Source of the DNA: Sulfurimicrobium sp.
Lineage (GTDB): Bacteria > Pseudomonadota > Gammaproteobacteria > Burkholderiales > Sulfuricellaceae
NCBI GenBank assembly: GCA_030652035.1
Contig: JAUSBJ010000019.1
Coordinates: 1-64,000, forward strand
Length of the DNA: 64,000 nt
Reading direction: 5' to 3'
Part shown: positions 16,577-23,563 of the stretch, in pieces
How positions within the stretch are numbered: position 1 is the first letter of the stretch
Layout: the number at the start of each line of letters is the position of its first letter
Translations under genes and position numbers: made by a program
The notes under the pieces: generated by a model
What the model was told of the DNA's origin: nothing
Database searches by the model: none
The model's input: only the letters and a program-made list of their open reading frames with translations

Positions 16577-18463
16577 ATGTCCCTCACTGTTACCACCCCA
16601 CCTCCTTCCGCATCAGCCATCCCATGTGCCTGCCATGAGGACGATGCCAGTGGTCACGAAGACCATGCAGCCCTGCTTGATTCCATCCTGGCACAACGCA
16701 GCCTGACAGCAGTTTTCCAGCCCATTATCGAATTCTCCGGCGGACGTATATTCGGCTATGAGGGTCTCATCCGCGGCCCCGCTGGCACCCCGCTGCACGC
16801 GCCGATTCACCTTTTCAAGACGGCGGAGTCGCTCGGACGCCTGGCGGAACTTGAACGACTGTGCCGCTACGTGGTCCTCGAAAGCTTCGCCGCACAACGG
16901 CTGCCCGGCCGCCTGTTCCTCAACATCAGCCCAGAATGCCTGCTGCAGCAGGATTTCCACGAAGGGGAAACGCTGCGCCTGATTCGCCGGCTGGAACTCA
17001 ATCCTTCACGGGTCATTATCGAGCTGACGGAAAACAAGCCGACATACGATTACAAGCTGCTGCAAGAAGCGGCGCGACACTATCGCGGCATGGGCTTCGA
17101 GATTGCCATCGACGACCTGGGCGAGGGTTTTTCCAGCCTGCGTCTGTGGTCCGAACTGCGCCCGGAATACGTCAAGATCGACATGCACTTCATCCAGGGC
17201 ATCAACCACGACCCCGTCAAGCTCCAGTTCGTGCGCTCGATCCAGGTCATCGCCGAATGCATGGGCGCGCGCGTGATTGCCGAAGGCATCGAGACAGCGG
17301 CGGAACTCAACGTGCTCAAGACCATCGGCTTGGCACTGGGGCAAGGCTTTCACATCGCCCGGCCCCAGCCGGCCCCGCCTATGCAAGCACCTGAAGAAAT
17401 CGTGGCAGCGCTCCGGCAGAACGGCGTGGCAGTATTTCCCATGGGCACAGCATCAAACAAAACCGTCACGGCAAGAAAACTGCTGAAATCCGTTCCTGTC
17501 GTCACTCCGCTGATGACTGCGGATGAAATATTCAGCATTTTCACCCGCGATGCCGAACTGAATGTTTTGCCGGTGGTCAGCCATGGCGCCCCACTGGGCC
17601 TCATCAATCGCTATCGCTTCGTGGATCATTACGCGCGCCCTTACCAGCGCGAGCTGCATGGCAGCAAACCCTGCACCCGCTTCATGGACAACCAGCCCCT
17701 GATGGTGGATCAGTCCATGAGCCTGTCTCAACTCAGCCGCCTCATCGCCGATGGCGCACAACGCCATGTCGCGGATGGCTTCATCATCACCGGGCGAGGA
17801 AGCTACCTGGGCATCGGCAACAGCCAGGACCTGATCCGCGAGATCACCGAACAGCAGATCCAGTCGGCGCGCCATGCCAACCCCCTGACCCAGCTGCCGG
17901 GCAACGTGCCGATCAACGAACATATTGAACGCCTGCTCCACCGCGGCAGCCATTTTGTCATCTGCTACTTCGATCTGGATCACTTCAAGCCTTTCAATGA
18001 CCGCTACGGTTTCCGGCGCGGCGATGACATCATTTTGCTGTGCGCCAGGATACTCTCGGAAGCCAGCGACCCGGAGCGCGATTTCCTCGGGCATATCGGC
18101 GGCGATGACTTCGTGATCCTGTTCCAGAGCCATGACTGGGAGCAGCGCTGCGCCCAGATCCTGGCACACTTCGACCAGGAAATCGAAATGCTTTTCGATC
18201 CGCAAGACCTCAAGGCGCGCGGTTTCGAAGGGGGAGACCGGCAGGGCAATATGCTGTTTTTCCCGCTCACCAGCCTGTCCATTGGCGCCGTCTCCGCGGC
18301 GCCGGACGAATACCGCTCCCATTACGAAGTGGCGGCCGCCGCCAGCGAAGCCAAGAAGCAGGCCAAATTGATATCCGGCAGCGCGCTGTTCATCGAACGT
18401 CGCCACCCCGAGGCTGCAAAACTGCATCCAGCTGTGTTTCCCATGAGCGAAAGGGAGAATTAA
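16577..18463 (+). CDS. EAL-CBS-GGDEF c-di-GMP protein
   Basis: 628 residues, no membrane segment. N-terminal EAL phosphodiesterase domain (about 43-285): YEGLIRG in place of the EAL tripeptide, NISPE, ELTEN, DDLGEGFSSL, YVKID and AEGIET are all kept, so c-di-GMP hydrolysis is plausible. A CBS pair (about 305-425) may sense a nucleotide. The C-terminal GGDEF domain (about 440-615) carries GGDDF, a common active variant. Whether it makes or breaks c-di-GMP overall is unknown. The stop is followed two bases later by a glycosyltransferase ATG, so the two form an operon behind the PhoB box at 16509. Confidence 0.9.
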   Translation: MSLTVTTPPPSASAIPCACHEDDASGHEDHAALLDSILAQRSLTAVFQPIIEFSGGRIFGYEGLIRGPAGTPLHAPIHLFKTAESLGRLAELERLCRYVVLESFAAQRLPGRLFLNISPECLLQQDFHEGETLRLIRRLELNPSRVIIELTENKPTYDYKLLQEAARHYRGMGFEIAIDDLGEGFSSLRLWSELRPEYVKIDMHFIQGINHDPVKLQFVRSIQVIAECMGARVIAEGIETAAELNVLKTIGLALGQGFHIARPQPAPPMQAPEEIVAALRQNGVAVFPMGTASNKTVTARKLLKSVPVVTPLMTADEIFSIFTRDAELNVLPVVSHGAPLGLINRYRFVDHYARPYQRELHGSKPCTRFMDNQPLMVDQSMSLSQLSRLIADGAQRHVADGFIITGRGSYLGIGNSQDLIREITEQQIQSARHANPLTQLPGNVPINEHIERLLHRGSHFVICYFDLDHFKPFNDRYGFRRGDDIILLCARILSEASDPERDFLGHIGGDDFVILFQSHDWEQRCAQILAHFDQEIEMLFDPQDLKARGFEGGDRQGNMLFFPLTSLSIGAVSAAPDEYRSHYEVAAAASEAKKQAKLISGSALFIERRHPEAAKLHPAVFPMSEREN

Positions 18464-18464
18464 A

Positions 18465-19679
18465 ATGAAAATCCTGATGATTTCTGACGTCTATTTTCCG
18501 CGCATCAACGGCGTATCGACCTCCATCGCCACCTACCGCGACGAGCTTGAAGAGCGCGGACACGAGGTGCACCTGATCGCGCCGGACTATGACGGCGTCC
18601 GCACCGATGACGAGTTTCGCATCCGCCGCGTGCCGGCCAGGCACCTGCCATTTGATCCGGAAGACCGCCTGCTCAAGGCCAGATGCGTCCTGGTTGAACG
18701 TGAAGCGCTGAAAAACGAGGAATTCGACCTGATCCACATCCAGACCCCATTCGTTGCACATTATCTGGGGGTAAAGCTGGCCAAGGAACTGGGCATCCCG
18801 CGCGTGGAAACCTATCACACCTACTTTGAAGAATACCTCTACCACTACCTGCCTTTCCTGCCCAAAGGCAGCACCCGCATCCTGGCTCGCAGCCTGTCGC
18901 GGCGCCAGTGCAACGATCTCGACGCACTGGTGGTGCCTTCCCACGGCATGCTGGATGTGCTGCGTGGCTATGGCATCCAGACGCGCGCTGAAGTCATCCC
19001 GACCGGCCTGCCCGTTGACAATTTCACGCCTGGAGACGGCGCGGCGTTTCGCGCCCGGCATCGCATTCCGCCACAGCGTCCGGTCATGCTCTATGTGGGG
19101 CGGGTGGCGTTCGAAAAGAACATCGGCTTCCTGCTGCATGTCACGGCACGTATCCGCCGCGACATGCCCGATGTCCTGCTTATCATCGCTGGCGAAGGCC
19201 CGGCGCTGAACCTGCTCAAATCCCAGGCGGCGCAGTTGGGGATCGGAAACAACGTCCTGTTTGTCGGCTACCTCGATCGCAAAAGCGAACTACCCGACTG
19301 CTACCGCGCCGCCAATGTATTTGTCTTCTCATCCTGCACCGAAACCCAGGGTCTGGTGCTGCTGGAAGCCATGGCACAAGCCACGCCCGTGGTTGCCCTC
19401 GCCGAACTGGGTACCCGCGACGTGCTGCAAGAAGGGCAGGGAACGCTGATTGCCGCCCATGAAATCGAAGATTTCGCCGCCAAAACCATGTCCCTGCTGC
19501 AAAGCGCGGATAAAGCCAGGCAGCTGGGCGAACGCGGGTACGAATATGCCTGTGGCTGGTCAGCCGGGGCGCTAGCGGAAAGAATGCTGGACTTCTACCA
19601 GCGTACGATGGATCGCCGTTATGAAGTTCCTACCCGTTCGCAAGCTTACGCGCCAAGCGCCTGCCTGGAAAAAGACTGA
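18465..19679 (+). CDS. GT4-family glycosyltransferase (lipid sugar transfer?)
   Basis: 404 residues, GT-B fold. N-terminal half opens with SDVYFPRINGVSTS, the loop seen in GT4 enzymes such as SqdX and diacylglycerol glucosyl/glucuronosyl transferases; the C-terminal donor-binding half has GRVAFEKN, GEGP and the E-x7-E-like SCTETQGLVLLEAMAQ. No signal peptide; a peripheral membrane enzyme is likely. A good ribosome site (GGGAG) sits in the end of the EAL-GGDEF gene. It ends convergently ten bases from a PlcP-like gene. Together with the PhoB box, an Agt-like role in making glycolipid from diacylglycerol is my inference; an exopolysaccharide role cannot be excluded. Confidence 0.85.
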   Translation: MKILMISDVYFPRINGVSTSIATYRDELEERGHEVHLIAPDYDGVRTDDEFRIRRVPARHLPFDPEDRLLKARCVLVEREALKNEEFDLIHIQTPFVAHYLGVKLAKELGIPRVETYHTYFEEYLYHYLPFLPKGSTRILARSLSRRQCNDLDALVVPSHGMLDVLRGYGIQTRAEVIPTGLPVDNFTPGDGAAFRARHRIPPQRPVMLYVGRVAFEKNIGFLLHVTARIRRDMPDVLLIIAGEGPALNLLKSQAAQLGIGNNVLFVGYLDRKSELPDCYRAANVFVFSSCTETQGLVLLEAMAQATPVVALAELGTRDVLQEGQGTLIAAHEIEDFAAKTMSLLQSADKARQLGERGYEYACGWSAGALAERMLDFYQRTMDRRYEVPTRSQAYAPSACLEKD

Positions 19680-19688
19680 AAAATTGTG

Positions 19689-20489
19689 TCAGGAACCGGC
19701 CCGGTGAGCCGGCAAATCAGCCGCATCTGGCAGCATCGCCACCGGCAGGGGCATGGCGCCCCAGGCGATCAACTCCATCCTGCCATCCATGTGTTCGATG
19801 ATGGCCGTGCAACTGTCGACCCAGTCACCGCAGTTGAGATACACCAGGTCGCCGACATCCTTTTTCATCGGCCAGTGAATATGGCCGCAAATCACACCAT
19901 CCAGCCCGCGCTCGCGCACGCTGTGAATCACTGAGTCTTCAAAATCAAAGATAAAGTTGACCGCCGTTTTGACCTTGCGCTTGGCGTATCCGGCCAGCGA
20001 CCAGTAACCGGGGCGGCGCAGCGTGCGGCGCAACCAGGATAGCCAGCCGTTGATGCGGACCAGCAGGCTGTAGGCCATGTCGCCCAGGATGGCTACCCAT
20101 TTGTGGTGGCGCGTCACCTGGTCGTAGGCGTCGCCATGCGTGAGCAGGTAGCGCCGGCCATCGGCGGCGGTGTGGATGTATTCATCCTCGATGCGGATGT
20201 CGCCGAAAGAGGTGCCGATGTACTCGCGTAGCGCTTCATCGTGATTGCCGGGGATAAAAATCACCTTTTCGCCATGCCGCGCGCGGCGCAGCAGTTTTTG
20301 CACGATGGTGTTCTGGTCGCGCGACCAATAGATCTTTCCACGGCTCATGGCCCAGAAATCGACAATATCGCCGATCATGAAAAGATGCTCGGACTGGTAC
20401 TCGCGCAAAAAATCGACCAGCCGGGCAGCTTGGCAGGCGGCAGTTCCGAGGTGTACGTCAGAGATGAAAAGAGAGCGCACCTGGGGCAT
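19689..20489 (-). CDS. PlcP-like metallophosphoesterase (phospholipase C type)
   Basis: 266 residues from ATG 20489, which follows the upstream stop by one base; the longer frame has 29 unlikely extra residues. Calcineurin-like metal motifs: SDVHLG, GDIVDFW, GNHDE, HGDAYD and CGHIHWP. The features GTAACQAARLVDFL, VQKLLRRAR, KVKTAVNFI and NCGDWVDSCTAIIEH fit PlcP, the phosphate-starvation phospholipase C of alphaproteobacteria and marine bacteria, better than LpxH, although automatic annotation often says UDP-2,3-diacylglucosamine diphosphatase. PlcP releases diacylglycerol from phospholipids for glycolipid synthesis. Two glycosyltransferases flank it. Distinguishing PlcP from LpxH needs a tree. 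Confidence 0.82.
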   Translation of the reverse strand: MPQVRSLFISDVHLGTAACQAARLVDFLREYQSEHLFMIGDIVDFWAMSRGKIYWSRDQNTIVQKLLRRARHGEKVIFIPGNHDEALREYIGTSFGDIRIEDEYIHTAADGRRYLLTHGDAYDQVTRHHKWVAILGDMAYSLLVRINGWLSWLRRTLRRPGYWSLAGYAKRKVKTAVNFIFDFEDSVIHSVRERGLDGVICGHIHWPMKKDVGDLVYLNCGDWVDSCTAIIEHMDGRMELIAWGAMPLPVAMLPDAADLPAHRAGS

Positions 20490-20490
20490 T

Positions 20491-20757
20491 TCAGGGTGCT
20501 CTCGATTGGGAATCCTGTTCTGCCGACAAACATACCAGCTCCCTGAGGCGATCCTTGGTCTTGGTATAGCGGTCAAGGCGCCAGCTCTTCATGATGGCGA
20601 CGGCCAACTCGAAGTCTTCGTAGGGCAATTCATACAGCCCGGCCAGATCAAGCGTGTCCTTACTGCACAGCGCCTGGATCAGGTTTTTGAAAAATGCATT
20701 GTCCGGGTCGACCGGTTTGCAGATCAGACGCTGTTCTAACTGTTTTAATGTGTTCAT
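20491..20757 (-). CDS. Small protein coupled to PlcP-like gene
   Basis: 88 residues, no signal peptide or membrane segment. The sequence is helical with two Cys and one short run of aromatic/acidic residues (LYELPYEDFELAVAIMKSW). No family recognised. Its TGA stop lies one base before the ATG of the metallophosphoesterase, so the two are translated together, and a PhoB-box-like repeat pair lies 53 bases upstream of its start. It could modulate the enzyme or the switch to non-phosphorus lipids; this is inference from position only. Confidence 0.7.
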   Translation of the reverse strand: MNTLKQLEQRLICKPVDPDNAFFKNLIQALCSKDTLDLAGLYELPYEDFELAVAIMKSWRLDRYTKTKDRLRELVCLSAEQDSQSRAP

Positions 20758-20793
20758 ACCATTCCCGAAGTAAGGTGTTGCCCACCCCGGCGC

Positions 20794-20827
20794 AGTATGT
20801 CAGCAAAACATGATGGAAATATGACTC
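20794..20827 (-). promoter_or_regulatory. Possible PhoB box and -10 for plcP operon
   Basis: On the minus strand GAGTCAT (20827-20821) and CCATCAT (20816-20810) stand at the 11-base period, each matching CTGTCAT at five of seven bases, separated by ATTT. CATACT at 20799-20794 is a -10 candidate exactly ten bases after the box. Weaker than the other boxes, but with the same geometry. Confidence 0.5.
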
Positions 20828-20920
20828 ACGTCAACAGGGCGATGAAAGCGGCGGCGGTGACGACACCATCGGCGGGACAAGGCAGGCAGCAAGGCAAAGC
20901 GCAGTCAGCACATGCGCGCG

Positions 20921-22153
20921 TTACAAATCCGGGACAAACGACAGCCGGGCTTTTCTATCATGACAGCGTTCCCATTGTTGCACGGTGTTTGAAATCAGCA
21001 TCTCAAAGCGGTCATGCACCTGGTTCCAGTCGATTTTCTCCGCTGTCATCCGGGCGTTGCGGCCCATGCGCCTGGCGTCTTCGACACTGGCGACGAGTCG
21101 CTGCGCCTGCGATACAAAAGCGTGTGCATCATCGAAAGCCGCGCGCAGGCCATTCTCGCCATGACGAATATGCTCGCGTGCAGCAGCACAATCGTAAGCC
21201 ACCACCGGCAAGCCGCTTGCCATGGCCTCGAGCACCACGTTGCCAAAGGTTTCGGTGATACTGGGGAAAAGAAACAGGTCAGCGGAAGCATAATGATCCG
21301 CTAGATCCTCGCCCACGCGCATGCCGGCAAAAATAAGGTCCGGATGCATGGCCTGCAGTTTCGCGCGCTCCGGACCATCGCCCACCATCACCAGCTTCAT
21401 GTTCGGGCGTGTGGTCTGCATGCGGCGAAAGGCCTCGATCAGCAGGGGCAGGTTTTTCTCCGCCGCGATACGGCCAACGTAGAGCGCCACCAGACGGTGA
21501 TCGCCCACACCCCAGGACTGGCGCAGCAGGCGGCTCCAACATGAAGGATGGAACAGTTGCGTATCCACGCCCCGTGAAAGCACCTGGAGGTTCCTGAAAC
21601 CCATACCGGATAATTCGTGGCGCATGGCATCCGTCGGGACCAGCGTGCAATGCGCACGATTGTGAAGCCAGCGCAGATACATGCCGATCGCCTTGCCCAG
21701 CAAGGGTGCGCCGTAATATTTACTGTAGCTGTGGAAGTTGGTGTGGAAGTCGGAAATCACCGGCAAATGCAATTGTTTCGCAGCCGCGATGGCAGACCAG
21801 CCTAGCGGGCCTTCCGTCACGACCTGAACCAGGTGCGGGCGACGCTGCTTCCACAGTGCAAGCAATTTCGCCCTGGCCGGCAAACCCATCTTGAGATCCC
21901 GGTACCGCGGCACGGGAATGCCCTGCACCAGCACTTCATCAAATGAAGCGCTTGAAAACCCCCGATCTTCCTGGCTCTGGCGCGGCCGAATCAGCTGGAC
22001 CTGGTGGCAGCGGCTGATCAGTCCCTGCACCATGCGCTGCGCTGTCATCGCCACGCCATTCACCTCGGGCGGATAGGTTTCGGTCACCACCGCCACGCGC
22101 AGCGTGGGGGATGTTCGGGAAGAGTCGAACGCTAATTTTGTAATTTCTTTCAT
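20921..22153 (-). CDS. GT4-family glycosyltransferase
   Basis: 410 residues from the ATG at 22153, supported by AGGA seven bases upstream; an in-frame ATG 42 bases further up lacks a site. GT-B fold: ETYPPEVNGVAMTAQ near the N terminus, the acceptor loop SDFHTNFHSYSKYYG, then GRIAAEKNLP, VGDGPER and SITETFGNVVLEAMASGLP in the donor half. The N-terminal motifs are close to SqdX/MgdA-type and phosphatidylinositol mannosyltransferase enzymes that glycosylate lipids. Acts at the inner membrane face. It is transcribed away from the exbD operon and has its own three-unit PhoB box. Confidence 0.87.
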   Translation of the reverse strand: MKEITKLAFDSSRTSPTLRVAVVTETYPPEVNGVAMTAQRMVQGLISRCHQVQLIRPRQSQEDRGFSSASFDEVLVQGIPVPRYRDLKMGLPARAKLLALWKQRRPHLVQVVTEGPLGWSAIAAAKQLHLPVISDFHTNFHSYSKYYGAPLLGKAIGMYLRWLHNRAHCTLVPTDAMRHELSGMGFRNLQVLSRGVDTQLFHPSCWSRLLRQSWGVGDHRLVALYVGRIAAEKNLPLLIEAFRRMQTTRPNMKLVMVGDGPERAKLQAMHPDLIFAGMRVGEDLADHYASADLFLFPSITETFGNVVLEAMASGLPVVAYDCAAAREHIRHGENGLRAAFDDAHAFVSQAQRLVASVEDARRMGRNARMTAEKIDWNQVHDRFEMLISNTVQQWERCHDRKARLSFVPDL

Positions 22154-22202
22154 GCCGCAATCCTGATGCACGGTTGCGACACTGTGCTCCGGCAAGAAGA
22201 AA

Positions 22203-22236
22203 ATTTAATGACCGAAGCATGACGTTACGGTGACAG
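22203..22236 (-). promoter_or_regulatory. Predicted three-unit PhoB box for glycosyltransferase
   Basis: Read on the minus strand: CTGTCAC (22236-22230), CGTA, ACGTCAT (22225-22219), GCTT, CGGTCAT (22214-22208), all at an 11-base period. TTAAAT at 22208-22203 lies ten bases after the second unit and is a -10 candidate, so the first two units may form the activating box. The start codon is at 22153. Confidence 0.75.
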
Positions 22237-22289
22237 CCCTCCGTATGCCTTTTCGCGTCCACTCCCTGCAATGCTTAGGGCTCTTAAAT

Positions 22290-22334
22290 CTGTCACAGGA
22301 CGGTCATTTTTGCGTCATATACCGTGCCGATAAT
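22290..22334 (+). promoter_or_regulatory. Predicted three-unit PhoB box and -10 for exbD-tonB operon
   Basis: CTGTCAC (22290-22296), AGGA, CGGTCAT (22301-22307), TTTT, GCGTCAT (22312-22318): three heptamers at exact 11-base spacing. GATAAT at 22329-22334 starts ten bases after the last unit, the canonical position of the -10 in PhoB-dependent promoters. The exbD ATG is at 22361. Paired back to back with the box for the glycosyltransferase. Confidence 0.82.
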
Positions 22335-22360
22335 CGTCTCCTTTTTTAGGCAGGAAATAC

Positions 22361-22774
22361 ATGATGGTTTTTTTTGATGAAGAGCCACGGCAACGTACAC
22401 ACATCGAAATCATTCCGATGATTGACGTCATGATGTTCCTGATGGTTTTTTTCGTGATGATCAGCCTCAACGTCATTCCGGTTTCCGGCCTTAAAACCCA
22501 GCTCCCTCAGGCACAAGCGGCACAACGCCTCGATCTTGCCAAGCATCTCGTCATTACCATAGGCGGCGCAGGTGAAATCGAAGTGGAGGGAAAACGCTAC
22601 CAGCCAAGCAGTCTTCCAGCCGTACTGCGCCAGCAAATACAGGCTCATCCCAAACTTGACGTGGTGCTCAACGGCGACAAAACCGCCCGCGTCGAAGATC
22701 TGGTTCGGGTCATGGACATCGTACGCACCTCGGGTGTGCAGCACGTTGCCATCGCCGCCAACCACACCCAATAG
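22361..22774 (+). CDS. exbD: ExbD/TolR-type energy transduction protein
   Basis: 137 residues. One membrane segment (about 18-40) preceded by the conserved IIPMIDVMMFLMVFF with the proton-path Asp22, then a periplasmic domain ending about residue 134. It works with ExbB and TonB in proton-motive-force-driven outer-membrane transport. AGGAAA lies upstream of the ATG; MM at the start leaves one alternative codon. First gene of the Pho-box-led operon; exbB is unusually placed at the far end, after the receptor gene. Confidence 0.92.
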   Translation: MMVFFDEEPRQRTHIEIIPMIDVMMFLMVFFVMISLNVIPVSGLKTQLPQAQAAQRLDLAKHLVITIGGAGEIEVEGKRYQPSSLPAVLRQQIQAHPKLDVVLNGDKTARVEDLVRVMDIVRTSGVQHVAIAANHTQ

Positions 22775-22788
22775 CCGGCAACAAACTT

Positions 22789-23535
22789 ATGGAGCACATC
22801 CTTTCTCTCGGTTTTCTGGCAAGCGCCGTGACGAACTCGAACACCGGCTGCGAGCAGTTTTGCTCACGGGCGTTTCGTCATCGCGATCGAATCGCAACCG
22901 CAGGCACGGCTTTAGCCAGCATCGCCCTGTTGCTGACACTGCAATTCTTCACGCTGGCGCCGGCAGAACCCGAGCCAGCGCCTATCACCATCGAACTGGT
23001 CGAAATTCCGCAGCCGAAAATTGAACCTGAACCGGTTCCGGAAAAACCCCTGCCACCGCCCAAGGCAGTTGTGCTGCCGAAGCCCCAGGCCCCGCAGCCC
23101 ACGCCGCAAGTCAAACCCGCGCCGGCAATGGCGGAGCCTGCTCCGGCCCTGCCCGTTCAGCCGCAGCCACTTCCCAAGCCGGTAGAACCGCCAAAAGCCG
23201 TGGAGCCACCAGCGCCGCCCCAGCAGCCGCGCAGCAATCCAGCGGCCGAGAGCGGTTACCAGGCACGCGCCAGGGCCGATATCGACAAACAGAAGCGTTA
23301 CCCGGATGAAGCCCAGCAACTGGGCATGACCGGCTCCGTGGTGGTGAGCTACGCCATCGCGCGGGACGGCCACCTGCTGCACGCCGAAATCGCCCAGTCC
23401 AGCGGCTTCAAGCTGCTCGACCAGGCCGCGCTGCAAGCGGTGCAGCGCACGCGTTTCACGGCGATGCCGGCAGATGCCTGGATCGGCACCACGGAACAGA
23501 GTTTTCGCACCCGCATCGCCTTCACCCTTGATTAA
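22789..23535 (+). CDS. tonB: TonB protein
   Basis: 248 residues. Membrane segment at about 41-60, a Pro/Glu/Lys-rich periplasm-spanning region (about 63-155, many EP and KP pairs) and the TonB C-terminal domain (about 160-247) with YPDEAQQLGMTGSVVVSY and SSGFKLLDQAALQAVQRTRF. The N-terminal cytoplasmic stretch of 40 residues is longer than usual, so a later start is possible, but I see no better ribosome site. Second TonB of the window, here inside a complete, dedicated system. Confidence 0.92.
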   Translation: MEHILSLGFLASAVTNSNTGCEQFCSRAFRHRDRIATAGTALASIALLLTLQFFTLAPAEPEPAPITIELVEIPQPKIEPEPVPEKPLPPPKAVVLPKPQAPQPTPQVKPAPAMAEPAPALPVQPQPLPKPVEPPKAVEPPAPPQQPRSNPAAESGYQARARADIDKQKRYPDEAQQLGMTGSVVVSYAIARDGHLLHAEIAQSSGFKLLDQAALQAVQRTRFTAMPADAWIGTTEQSFRTRIAFTLD

Positions 23536-23563
23536 CCCGTAGCACTCAACCCAGGAGAGAAAA

